64,000 bases of DNA from Opisthocomus hoazin (taxonomy: Eukaryota; Chordata; Aves; Opisthocomiformes; Opisthocomidae): NCBI RefSeq assembly GCF_030867145.1, contig NC_134431.1:10741089-10805088 (forward strand), given 5' to 3'. Shown here in pieces: positions 39,701 to 51,385 of the stretch. The notes under the pieces were generated by a model, which saw nothing but the letters and a program-made list of their open reading frames with translations, did no database searches and was not told where the DNA came from. A program made the translations under genes and the position numbers. Numbering within the stretch: the stretch's first letter is position 1; every line of letters starts with the position of its first letter.

Positions 39701-42700
39701 TTCTCTCACCCACGCAAAACACAGCTAAGATTCAACAGCTTGCCTGTCATATTATACTAAGAAAAAGTGATAAAAGTGATTCTTGGAAATTCATGTGATT
39801 CTGTTAATAGTGATATCTGATCTGCTTTCAATTTGGGTTTGAGCTTTCTACATTTAAGAAAAAAGGTTCATATGACAGCAATGAAAAATCTGATATCCTT
39901 CATGGGAAGGAAAATAAGCTAGCATAATAGGAAGCTTTTGGAAAGGTTTTTAATTCATTTTTTCTTTTTTCTAATTCTGTAGGTTCTGTTTCCATATACT
40001 TTCACCTTACATGGTGCTTTATCCTAGAGTACGGACTGATAAACACATTATTTCCATAAGTTATTGTTTTTGCATTTGTAAATAGTGAAGTAACAAGTTG
40101 GTAAAGGGCAGCTACTTGTGGAAGCAACATAAATACAGTGAGCTTACTTGAGACATCTGTGTTTTTAACCGTTGTAGCTCAATATTTTTGAACTCAAAAT
40201 ATTTATCATCAACACTAAATCAGATGTGATTAATTGCAAGTTGTGTTGTGTTTTTTTTTCTGGTGGCTTTTGTTTTTAAAGTATATTCTATTGCTGTCTC
40301 CTGCCTGTCCTAGTTGGCATGATGAATTGTACTATACTTTTAAGCAGAATTTTTTTTGTATCACTGATAGTGAACATGCACCTTATTTAGTTGCTTATTT
40401 GTTAACCTCTGGAATGAAAAATATTTGCACAGTCCTGCTTCCTAGTTGGGCATATCTTTCATGAAAGAAAGTATATAAATAAAAAACCCTTTCCACTGAA
40501 TCCAGCATTAATCTCGTACTGGATTTACTGAAGTAGCATGCTGATACGTCGAAGACCTGTTTCAGAGGACTGTTTTCGTTGTTAGGGATTGAAATTGAAT
40601 TTCTGCTTTGTATATAAGATGTCTTTTTTCCTGCTGTGTTAGGATCCAGGCCTGTAAGTAGTTCCACATTTGTCTCGGCTCTTGGTTGTTGTGGATGCGT
40701 TGGGAACGTGTGGTTCAATGGGTAAAAACTCACCTTCAGCACTGAGGGTGAAGAGATCAATGATGAGAAGATGTACTTGTCTCACCAACTGTTAAGAGAT
40801 TGTTGAATCAGATTTGAATCGTGTAGTACAGTCTTTTTCCTGAAGGAAGAAGGTTAAAACAGTTTCTACATAAGTAGAAATAGGAAATAAAGCAACAACA
40901 AAGCGAAGTTTTGCATTCTGCCAGTATATACAACTGCAGAAAAACTTCTACACTGTACCACTGGTGAGTGTGGAGCTAGGCAGAGAAGGAACTGTCTCCT
41001 CTGGGCAGAAAGCTCACTATGCTTTTTGTACTAAAAGAATTGCTAGTTAAAAATGCTACTAAACAGTAGTATTTCAAACTTAAAGCAGCTGTTCTATTTA
41101 TGATCTTTCAGGTGCTGTTTCTTGTATCTTAAGTTCCCAGAATTTTAGGCTTCTTCTGTGAAGTGCTTAATTCATGAAGTACTTGATGCTGTGAGCTGTT
41201 CTACAAAAGACACTCTGTTTCTCAGATTCTTCATATGTATTTGGAACAAGAACAAGTGTTCTACACATACAAAGGAATGTTCTCATAACCTTCTTCCCTT
41301 GTGTGCATTTGAATGAGAATTGCTTGTTTATATCATTTCTAGTCCCACAGTAACAGGTTACATTAGCATAAACAGTGTGACCTTTTAATGTGATCACAGG
41401 AAGTAAAATGTGAAATCTATTTTAAAAAAGCATTTTCAACTAAGGAAGAGTATACTTCCTTTTTCTGACATGATAAATAACCCATACTAGTTCAGAAGAT
41501 CTAGATTCTGTTATACTGTTTAGGGCCTATTTTTTTCCACTGTCTTCTGCACAGTCATTGCAGCTGATTGAAGTAGGACTAGAACTCTGCCATCCTTGTG
41601 TGGATTTGTACGTCCTTGCTCTGTGTTGCGCAGGCATAAATGGGGGCTACTGGAAAAACAGAACTCTGACGTGAGCAAGAGGGTTTAGTAAGAGGAACTT
41701 CTTTTGCAAAGGAGAGGGTGGGTCATTGGAGCAAGAACTGGAAAAATGCTACATAGCTTATTAAACAGCCAAAATACATAAACGCACATTTTAGAAATTT
41801 TCTGAATATTTCCAGAAATGGAAGAAAAATGGGGAGAGTTTTAACCAGCAAAGGATGGGGGAGCGGACAGCTACCCAACTCTAGAAAATGTTTTTCTTTA
41901 TTCCCTTTACAGTTTAATTAAATTGGAAAGCAACATTGTCACTTGTTTCTTAAACTTCTGGCAATGGAGAATTTTCACATGAAATCGCAGTTGCTACCTG
42001 GAATTGCGCAGTGCCCAGGAGTGTCTGTAGGATGTGATGACATGAACAAGAATCTTGTTTCAACTTGTACAATGTTTTCATTCCCAGTATTGATATGTTC
42101 TCAGAATTGGCCTGAAGTGTTTCACGACCAGAGCAGATCTGCCCTTGTACTGTTTCAAAACTAGTATAGTAAATACATGAAGGACAACGTGTGTTGTGAA
42201 CCAACAAACCCATCCTTTTTATCCTTGCATATTACAACATGAGCTGCGGTTGAATTGGTAGCGTACTGAAAAATGCAATATTGAGTTGGGGGGGTTGGTT
42301 GTTTGCTTTGCCAAGGAGCAATGTTATATGGATGGCTCATTAAGAATCTCTCTTTACATAGCAGTTGGTTTCAGTTCTTCTACAATAATCACTGTGATAA
42401 CTGACACCTATTAACAGACAGCTAAACTATGAAAGAGCATGTGGCAGTCTGGCTGTGGTTTCCAGAGGCAGAGGTGGGTTGTGAGCATGGGTAGTTTTGG
42501 CCTGGGGAAGGAAGGGTCTGAGCAGCCCGAGGTTCAAAACGCTGAGGCAGTCAGCTCTTCTTTCTGGAGGCAGGCTCAGGAATAAGACTGTTTTTGGGGG
42601 TACCCCCAGGTTCTGGAGCTTGTTTGTCCTGTGTCCATCACGCTCATTTTCAGTAGAGGTGAAAGACTAGAACAGGAGGTTGAAAATATGTAAAATCTTT

Positions 42701-43475
42701 ACAGCTGCTAAGTTACTGGATTTATTAGCCGACGTGAGAGCATTAGTGGAGAGGTCTAATCTTACAAGTCTTTTTAAAGCTTGTCAAGAAGCAGGCAGAG
42801 CAGAAAGACTTCATGGAAACTACTGATTTGTGCCTTATTTGTCATTGATTTCTTGTTTATAATTTGTGTAAAGCTTACCATTCAGCACCTCCATTAGGAG
42901 CGAGTCCATTGTGCTAGGCTTTACTTGATTGCTGTGTACAGTCCAGTGTACAGGCTACTTTTCTGTGACTTGACTGACAGAGGGAAATTCCGTATTTGCT
43001 GTGGCTGCAAAGTTCGCTACCACATGAAGTGGGGATTTTGGGTGGTAAAACTGTTAATGTGCTTATTGTCTTTAAAAGTAGCTAAATAATATTGCTACCT
43101 AGTTAGGAGCAAGCACTCAAAACATTTAATGTTTTCATGTAAAAATGTCTGTATCTTTAGGGTTTTCTTGTACAAAAATCTCTGCTAACCATCTGTTCTC
43201 CATATAGAACTATCTCTCTACACCCAAAATTCTGTCTTGGAATACTTACGAGAAACATGATCCGATCTTCTAGTAAAAATCCTTTGCCCTCAGCACTGTT
43301 TATGTAAGAGGAGGCACTTGCGTGTGATTCTGATAGTTGATAACCTTTATTTGTGGATCAGTGTTCAGAAGCCTTTACTGTAATGGTCCTTTGGGGAGCA
43401 GGGGAATGGAAAGGGATGTGATAGGGGTGAAGGGTTTTTTAAAGATGTTTGGAAGTTACTGTGTTTTATACTTTT

Positions 43476-43496
43476 CCCCCCCCCCCCCCCCCCCCC
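43476..43496. repeat. Poly(C) homopolymer, 21 bases
   Basis: An uninterrupted run of 21 C on the + strand, preceded by CTTTT. Long C runs are rarer than A/T runs in vertebrate DNA. They are length-variable and prone to sequencing or assembly error, and the complementary G strand could form a quadruplex. Confidence 0.97.
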
Positions 43497-46400
43497 TGTA
43501 AGTGTTCCAGGTGTGTGCTAAGACTGCCAATGGGGGTTTGAGATAGCCACCAAATTGGTAAGCACGTTTAGTGAAGACTGATAGCTGGCTCTAGCTGGCA
43601 GAAGCGGAACACGGTGAGGAGGAGTCTAGTGGAGCCGTGGGTGTTCAGTACCGCATGGGGACTGGGCTGCAGAGGAGGAGTGTGGGGAGTACCAGGAGTT
43701 GTGCATTTCCAAGAGAGGATGCTGTCATTGTAAAGAGGGAAGTTGTTACAGTTGCTTGGCTTTGTTAAATCAGTTGGTGTTCTCAGAGCAAATTACTTTA
43801 AACTAGCAGTTTTAGTAGATGCATGAAGTGGCAAAACATTTTTATCTCATCTGATCCATGCAACTTACTTTCACGCACAAATCTGTTTCATTAGCACAGG
43901 GAGGATGAAATAGTCCTTTGAAGGCCTAGCTTGTTGAGTTTTGCAGTCTTTTTCATGTAATGGAGTGCAGAGTGCTAATCTGTCCTGTTTTAGGATGTCT
44001 GTGAAAGCTTATCTTGATTATGTGATGTGCCTGTTTAACACTGACATTTGTTTTTTAAACTCTGAGTTGCTTTCAGATGTGGAGAAGATGACCTGCACAG
44101 CTGGAGGTGAAAGCTTACTCTCACTGTGATGACAATTAAAATAATCTCTAGTAATACGAGATTGGTCCTGACAGTGTCTTAAAGTATTGCTTTGTAACTT
44201 GGAGAAAAAATAAAGTAGGGAATAAATTTTAGCGTTTAAGGTGTGGCAGCTTTGGGGTGAAGGGAGGGGTTGTATCTTTCCACAGGAAGTTCTCAGGCGC
44301 ATTGGCCATAGGTAGATTTTTCTTACACATAGTCTTTTCTGAAGACACACTTTTACTCACCTTTCCTGTGTGAGAACTAAATGCTAAGACACACTAGAAA
44401 CTATGTTTATGATAAGTAAAATGCAGTATTGATATCCACAGTAACTAAAGAAGGGCAGCTAGTGAAACAAAGTGGTCAGAAACCTACCTCAGATCTACGT
44501 AGCTTAGCTTCTCTGAATGTCAGTTCAGTAAACGTTACGTCTCTGCTGTCAGCATTTAAGAGTTATGTTTCTCTTTCCAAAAAAGTATTGATTTTTCTCT
44601 TTCTCTTGGAACAGTTTACTACTCTGGAAGTAGTTGTGTAAATATTCAGCTTTAAGTGCAACTTCTTCTGTTAAACTTTGGTGTAGAGCAGAGGTGCCCA
44701 ATCATTCTGTCCTGGAGCCATGTGAAGGCTGGACAGTCTGTTCTGTCCCTGTCATCAGCCAGCACGCTTGTGCGATTGTCACGTGGCCTGTTCAGCCCTG
44801 ACGTGACCTGACAGTTGTATCATCAGGTAAACAAATGTGTAGGCTTATGCTCGTGGGGATAGGGGAAATGGCATCAGTGTTTGATTTCTCCTCGAAGCTG
44901 TGTTTGGTCCATAGCTTGGGAGTTGATCATCTCAGGTTTAGAAAGCTGTAATTTTAAACTAGCGTAGTTTAGACTGGTTTCCTAAACACTATTAGACAGT
45001 CCTGTGAGAAAACAGCAGTATCCTAATTCTGCTTTATCTAACATCTGTTTTCAGCAGTACTGTTTGTTCTCAGCAGGTTTTTGTGTGCATTGCAGTAGCT
45101 TGGCAACCTGTAGGTTGCACCATTCAGTGAATTCAGTATGCTTTTAATCATCACTAAAATTTTCCTTTCCAAATTTGAATATTAGAAGTACAGTGGAGTG
45201 GGCATCTGTGATTGTAACAGCAACAGCCATGTTGAAACAGATCCCAACTGAAACAAGCTGTTCATGCGAATTTGTAATCCAGTGTGTTTCTTCAAATTTC
45301 AGTCCAAAAGTCTTTCTTGAATTTAGTCTAAGAAAGGATACTAGTAACTTCTTTCTGGGAATGGTAGTTAAGCAGTTACAGCTACTTAAAGTTTCCAAAT
45401 ACAGATTTGGGCAGTATGCTGAAAAACGTAACTACTAAAAGCATGACTATTTGCTGGTTCTGCTTTAGGAGCAAAGCTCGAGTTTGGCCTTTCTCTGAAC
45501 GCAGAGGCATGAACGTGGTTTGTGCAATCCTGTTAATTTTATATTCTCTTTAAACTTGACTCTCAGTATTTTAGAAATGGTAAAAAGCTTTTGGTAATAG
45601 CATAATGAGTATGCTTTGGCAGAATGAATCTTTCGTTGCATTGCCTCTGTTCTTACTAATGGCAAGCAGAGTGAAGCATTATTATGCCATAGAGTAGAAT
45701 GTGCTGAGATTTTGTTTTATACCCCAATTTGTAAGGAAGAAACAGAATGTAGGAGAGAAACCCACTTACATTATGGAGCTGGTACCTGTTGTAACAGATG
45801 GTTCATCATTTCAAATGAACAGGGTTTCTTGGTACTAAATAAATCAAGTAATGCCTCCCCCCCTTTAACTTTTAAAATTGCATCTCAAGAAAGCCAGTAA
45901 AGCAATGTATGGTACAAACATCTTCAAGGAAATGAAGTTTACCACTAAATAAGATGTAGATATCTTTTTTCTTTTTGATTTTTTTTTTTTAATAGGTAAT
46001 ACAGAGTTCACAACTTCCTATTTAACAATTCATGCCACTTCCTTTCTTGTGTTTTTTAGTACTCCCTCTACATACAAGCTCATAACTTTAAGAATTTTGA
46101 AGGAATTAGTAGAAGGTTGGAAATATGGCTGTTGCCTGTACCATGGTACTCTAAATACAAAAATAGTACAGAGTGGTCTCAATATATGCCACATCATAGT
46201 CAGGATGTGACTTTATTCCATTAACATTTGCAAATATATTAGAAAGTTTTATTTAGTTTTTAGATTATTGGAGTACCCAACATGAATTAAATAATTTATG
46301 CAGAATGACACCTCTTAGCCCTGAGAGAAAAGAAAATTACTTTAAGCTCTGCCTGCAGTTGGTTGGTGTTTCAAAGTCATGAACAAGAGTTTACTTGCGT

Positions 46401-49400
46401 TAGAACCGAGTCCTTTCTTTTTCATGTTAAACATTTACATTTACTGCTTTGCTTGGTCTTCTAAAGGTTTAACAGATTTTTTTGTTACGGTAGTTTTTCA
46501 TAGTTGTCTCTAGAAAAAGTAGGTTTAAAAATATGCTTTTACCAACAGAAATATATTTTAAGAAATTATTCTCTTACCTTTCCCATTTATAAAAATATTA
46601 ATAAAACAACTGACATAATACATATAAACCAAAACTGTGATGTCTTAAATATTATTTATTTTGTGAATGCCAATTTTAAATGCACCGTGATAATGCATGT
46701 TGCACCACATCTTTCATTCTCCATCACCAATACACCACGTAAGAATCTGGTACATGTAGAGCCACCTATGTTTTAATTTTAAAATCTGACTGTTAATTCA
46801 TATTCAAGCATGTTCAGCATTGGCTTGCCACTACTTCTGCCATGTAAATTCAATGATATTTTGGCTGTTGGTGGGACAGTCCGCATTTTGAAAGTCTCAC
46901 ATATGTAGTGTAATGTATTCAGAAGATTATGTAGCAGAAACTTGGGCTGTGTGGCCAAGATACAGTATGAAATGTGCAGTTTGGCTAAAAAAATACCGTT
47001 GATTTTCATTGAATCTTTTCCATCATCTGAACAAAAATGGCTCCAAAATACCAACCTCCAGGTCACTATTTCTAAAACACAGAGGGTGCACAAAAAACCT
47101 TCATGGCAGTTCTGGTGCGTTGTGTTTGAGAAATGTGTTCAAGTCTACCTGTTTCCTGCTTTTGCTGCTGGATAGGTACAGGAACTACGTGAACACTTTT
47201 GTGCCCTGATTGCTGAAACTAGAGTTCAGAGCTCTTTAAACAAGGAGTACAGGTTCATAAGCAAGCAGCTATGAACTGGACCTTTTTTTTCCTTTCAAGA
47301 CAGGCTCTTCTGAATGCTCCAGATAGAGAGGAGATTGCCTTTACCTTATCAAATAAGAATATATGCCTTTATAAATGAAACATTACAGGAAAAAATAGTG
47401 GTAAGTGTCTAATGTCTGAATAATCTGTTGCTGTTCATTTGATATGGTAACAGTATTGTGCTGTGAAGGCTAATTTAGTAGGTTTCTGAGAGGGAAATAA
47501 CCTTTGGAACTCTTATAATATGCAAACTAATTAGATGTTGCAGTGAACACAGCTGTTTCTGCCAAGCTGCCTAAGCTAGGAATTCAAATTACTATTTTTA
47601 GTCAGTTTACAATGTCTCTGGTTCTCGATGGTACCCGTGTTATTACTTTTAAAAATTATATTAATGTGTATTTATCACCGACAAACTAGGTACAATAAAC
47701 ATTTTTAGTGCAACCAGTCCATTACTTTATAAATCAAACAGTGTGAATATATAGACACAAAAGAATACTTCAGGTGGCATCTGGGCTGTGTTACACTAAA
47801 AACATGTCTATGACGTGTATAAATTCAAATTGAAAGCTCCTCAGAGGAAGAGGCATGAGTACTGGAATGAAGTAATTGATGTTTTCTGTAAGTTATTTAC
47901 ATACAGTCATATGTATTCCCCTTTTCTCGCCCTCCAAGAAAGTTGCCTTTCTCCACTGTACAAGAATTTCTTGCATGCTGTTGTTTGCATTCAAAATGCT
48001 TTTATGTTGATCCTTGAGATATGATCATTGTACAGATTTCTGTAAAAATTAGTATAAATTCTATACTGAAATTTAAAAATCATTGCAGTTAACTGTACTT
48101 CTGCAGACTATGAAATAACTGCACTACTAAACATTTGGAAAACAATGCTGGTGGAGATTACTTTGTGTGAAGTGTTTACAGTTCTATGAGATATAGTCAA
48201 GATTTAACTTCAAAATGACGTTCTGAACTAGTTTACTTTTTCTAATAAGCTTTGGTACTTTCTTCAAAGATTGCTGGATGAGGAAAAGTGTTCCTCAAAA
48301 TCTGTGTGTACTGAATAGACATACTTCATACATAAATTTGCTGCTTCTGGAAAAAAAAAATCAGTCTAATTTTAACATAACATATGGCAAGCTGGTGTCT
48401 AAAACTGCTTTAACTGGCTGTACTTTCTAAAGGCATATATAACTAGTTTAACCTGAGATAAGAATTAGGTCTTAGAAAAACTATTTTAATTCCCATTTGC
48501 TTCTGTTAACACCAATAGCTTGCTTATACTGTCCTCTAAATAACAGTAGATAAAGGTCTGAGTTTAGTTTTAATCAGTGTTGGGTGTAGAAAATGATGCT
48601 TGCAAATTAAACCTGTTTTCATAAAATCCTGTTTTTCCTTCTGTTTTTCATGATGGTAAGAAACTTTCAGACCAACTCAAATCAAGAAAATAAAAAGTAA
48701 AATAAAAAAGTTCTGATTCCTAAGTAACAGTTCTTTTGAATCTGGTTTTGTGTCATCATGGAAAATAGGCCATTGACAATTAAACTGGAAGTGCTTTTGT
48801 ATTTAGAAAGACTTTCTCACCAAAACATGAAGGAAATGCATGATTTCCAGGGCTGACTCCCATGGCTGTGAATGATACTGCCTCCAGTGACAATTCTTTT
48901 TTCTATAGCACTAATGATAGGAAAGAGGAGCTAATCTAGAACTTTCTTCCTTTGCCTCTAAGGACCAAGGAAGACAAAAGCATTCCTCCAAGAGCCTAAA
49001 AAAATTGCTCAGAGAAATAGTCTCCCTTCTGAAAGGAGAAATACATAGTTGTTCCAACACAGCTGTCAACCCAAGAGCATTGCAGCGAAGTGGTTGGATT
49101 CCTAAGATGGTAGTGAGGAACATTGACTCCTAAGTTAGAAACCTAATGAATTCGAGCATTGCAGATGGAAACTAATCTGCTTGGAGAACACAAGCAGCAT
49201 CCATAATAGCAACCAAGAGGTGTCTTCTGACTGTCTTCAGTGGTGACTTCCTTAACTGGTGCATTTGCACTACTCTTGAGAGAGGACACAACTGGCTACT
49301 TGGAAGAGTTAGGGTAGATCGGAATCACCAGTCTGGCATAAAGGCCTGTCTCTTTCTCGTGGAGACTCTTTAATGTTTTAGCACTCTGAGTTGACATAAA

Positions 49401-51385
49401 CATTTATTTTGGAATGCAATGCCGGCAACAACAACAAACCTGACATTAGGTCATCCAAAGGACAATAGCAGTGATGTGAAAAAATGTATATTTTCCTTTG
49501 TGAGACCTAGAAGGATATTTTTGTAGTTTTAAGTCTCCAGTGAACTTGCAAAGGATTGCATGTGCGTATTCTTACATAGTCTGTCTTTTCCCTTAACATG
49601 CAAATTCTAATGCCGTGTTAACAGCATCACAAAAATTAATTGGTGACAGAGCTCAGAGTGTACGACATCTCCTGCTTTCCCTATTACTCATTGCATTGAC
49701 TGTGATTTCAAGGAGGTATAGTAAGATGCCAAGTCAAGTTGTTGAATTTGTAGAGCTTGAGAAGTAAATATGAGAACTCAGGAGCTCTTCTAAAGCTCAG
49801 GTTTTCTGTTTTCAGGCACAACTAGTGCTGTAAGACCTCTCTCACATCGGTGAATTTTTTTCTTTTGATCAAATTGTCTCTATGTAGCCATCTGTTATTC
49901 CACCTAGTTTTTAATATTCATTTTGAGCACCACCGAAACTTCTGAGGTCATTTGTTTTCTGTTTTCAAGTAGTATTTGTAAATGATCTTTGATCTTCATT
50001 ACTAGTAACTGGATGACCACCACTTTAATTTAGATATCCACTGCAAGAGAGAGAGAAGTGCGGATTGTTCTAGTTGAACCTCATCATCCATCTGCAACAG
50101 AAAGTAATGCTGCAGAACAAACTGAGAACTGTAAAAAGCATGCTTCTATTTGCTGAATCCAGGGTTAAAAATCCTTGTGATCTTAGTCAGGAAATCAGAT
50201 GCCCAGAGAATTGTTCTGGTGTGAAATGTATGGGTGTAAAATCAAACTCTCTGAAAAACAGAAGCTCTGTATTTCTTGTCTTTACCACTAGGAGTCTGTT
50301 TAAGAAAACAACTTCTCTTTCTCTGACTTGGTTAGGATTGCCTTGAGAATTAGAAATATAAAATACCTCAAACCTTAGCAAATAAAGTTCTTTATCCCTG
50401 CTGGATAGGCAAAACGATAGATTTAGGAGAGATGATGACTTCATATTAGATCACAATTTTACCCACATCACAAGTGTTGCTAGGGTCTTGTATGTTTAGT
50501 ATGTACGTTACCTGTCCCTTAGGGCCACTTCATGGCCTTACTGCTAAATGAAATCCCTCATACTTCATGGATGCTCCCTAATTAGTTTCATTTAGGGAGA
50601 AAAGGGAAAGCTAATTAGTTGGTGAGGTGGTGTTCCCAGGTTATTTGTGGTTGGTGTTTTCGAACTGCTGTATAAACTCCTTGTTGTTTTCCTTAAGATC
50701 CTTACCCAGGACAGGCCTTCGGTTTAGTAGTGGGTTCATACTCAGTGCTGTCAACTTCTGCACTCTGGCTTCATGGCAAAATTGCCTTTCCCTGGAGGAG
50801 GGAACATGATACAGGTGTCATACCAATTGGAATGTCTGGTGCATCACCCTTTGTTTGGAAGCTCTGATTTGTGTTATGCTTTCATGGATCATTTCATAAA
50901 TGCATCTGGAAAGTAACTCTGAGCTCCTGGTATGGGCCATGTTGTGGAAACGCACCTTGTGGTGGAACTCCATCTTTTAAACTTACAGTAGTGGCTTGCT
51001 AAATTGTTGTTCTAATGCTGACTGTGTTCATCTCTGGTAATTTCTAGTTGTGGTGTGTGCTAGACAATTAGATCTGTAGCTCACATATGGTATCTTCAAT
51101 TGAAAATCACCTTGACAAAATGAAGATCGCTTGGGAATTGTAGCCTGCCCTTTTCTCTCTGACAGTTATGTTATTTTAAGAAGTTCTGCATGTTATTGAG
51201 GAGCATATATCACTGAAGTTGGGGAATACCGGACTTGACTAGTCTTCTGTTAATGTGACCAGTATTCTTAAGATACCTAAATGTGTTTAACTCATGTCAC
51301 AGAATCACAGAATCACAGAATAGTAGGGGTTGGAAGGGACCTCTGTGGGTCATCTAGTCCAACCCCCCTGCCGAAGCAGGGTCAC

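Larger units (their letters stand above)
33320..51296 (+). other. PTPN1: PTPN1 intron 1, first part
   Basis: The sequence after the GTGAGG donor is assigned to intron 1 because no other gene start or PTPN1 exon 2 (expected to encode a segment containing RNKNRNRYRDVSPF-like residues) was recognised. A long first intron is typical of this gene. Local features include a run of 21 T at 33744-33764 followed by CTACAG, a T run at 35444-35456, a run of 21 C at 43476-43496, a 14-bp perfect palindrome at 42595-42608, and a hAT-terminus-like CAGAGGTGCCCAA at 44689-44701. Open frames are short (up to 121 codons, 40395-40760 minus) and unrecognised. Intronic regulatory elements may exist but cannot be identified by eye. 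Confidence 0.7.

Noticed and set aside
40395..40760. 121-codon minus-strand open frame in the intron
   Set aside because: Composition typical of random AT-rich DNA, with no recognisable family.
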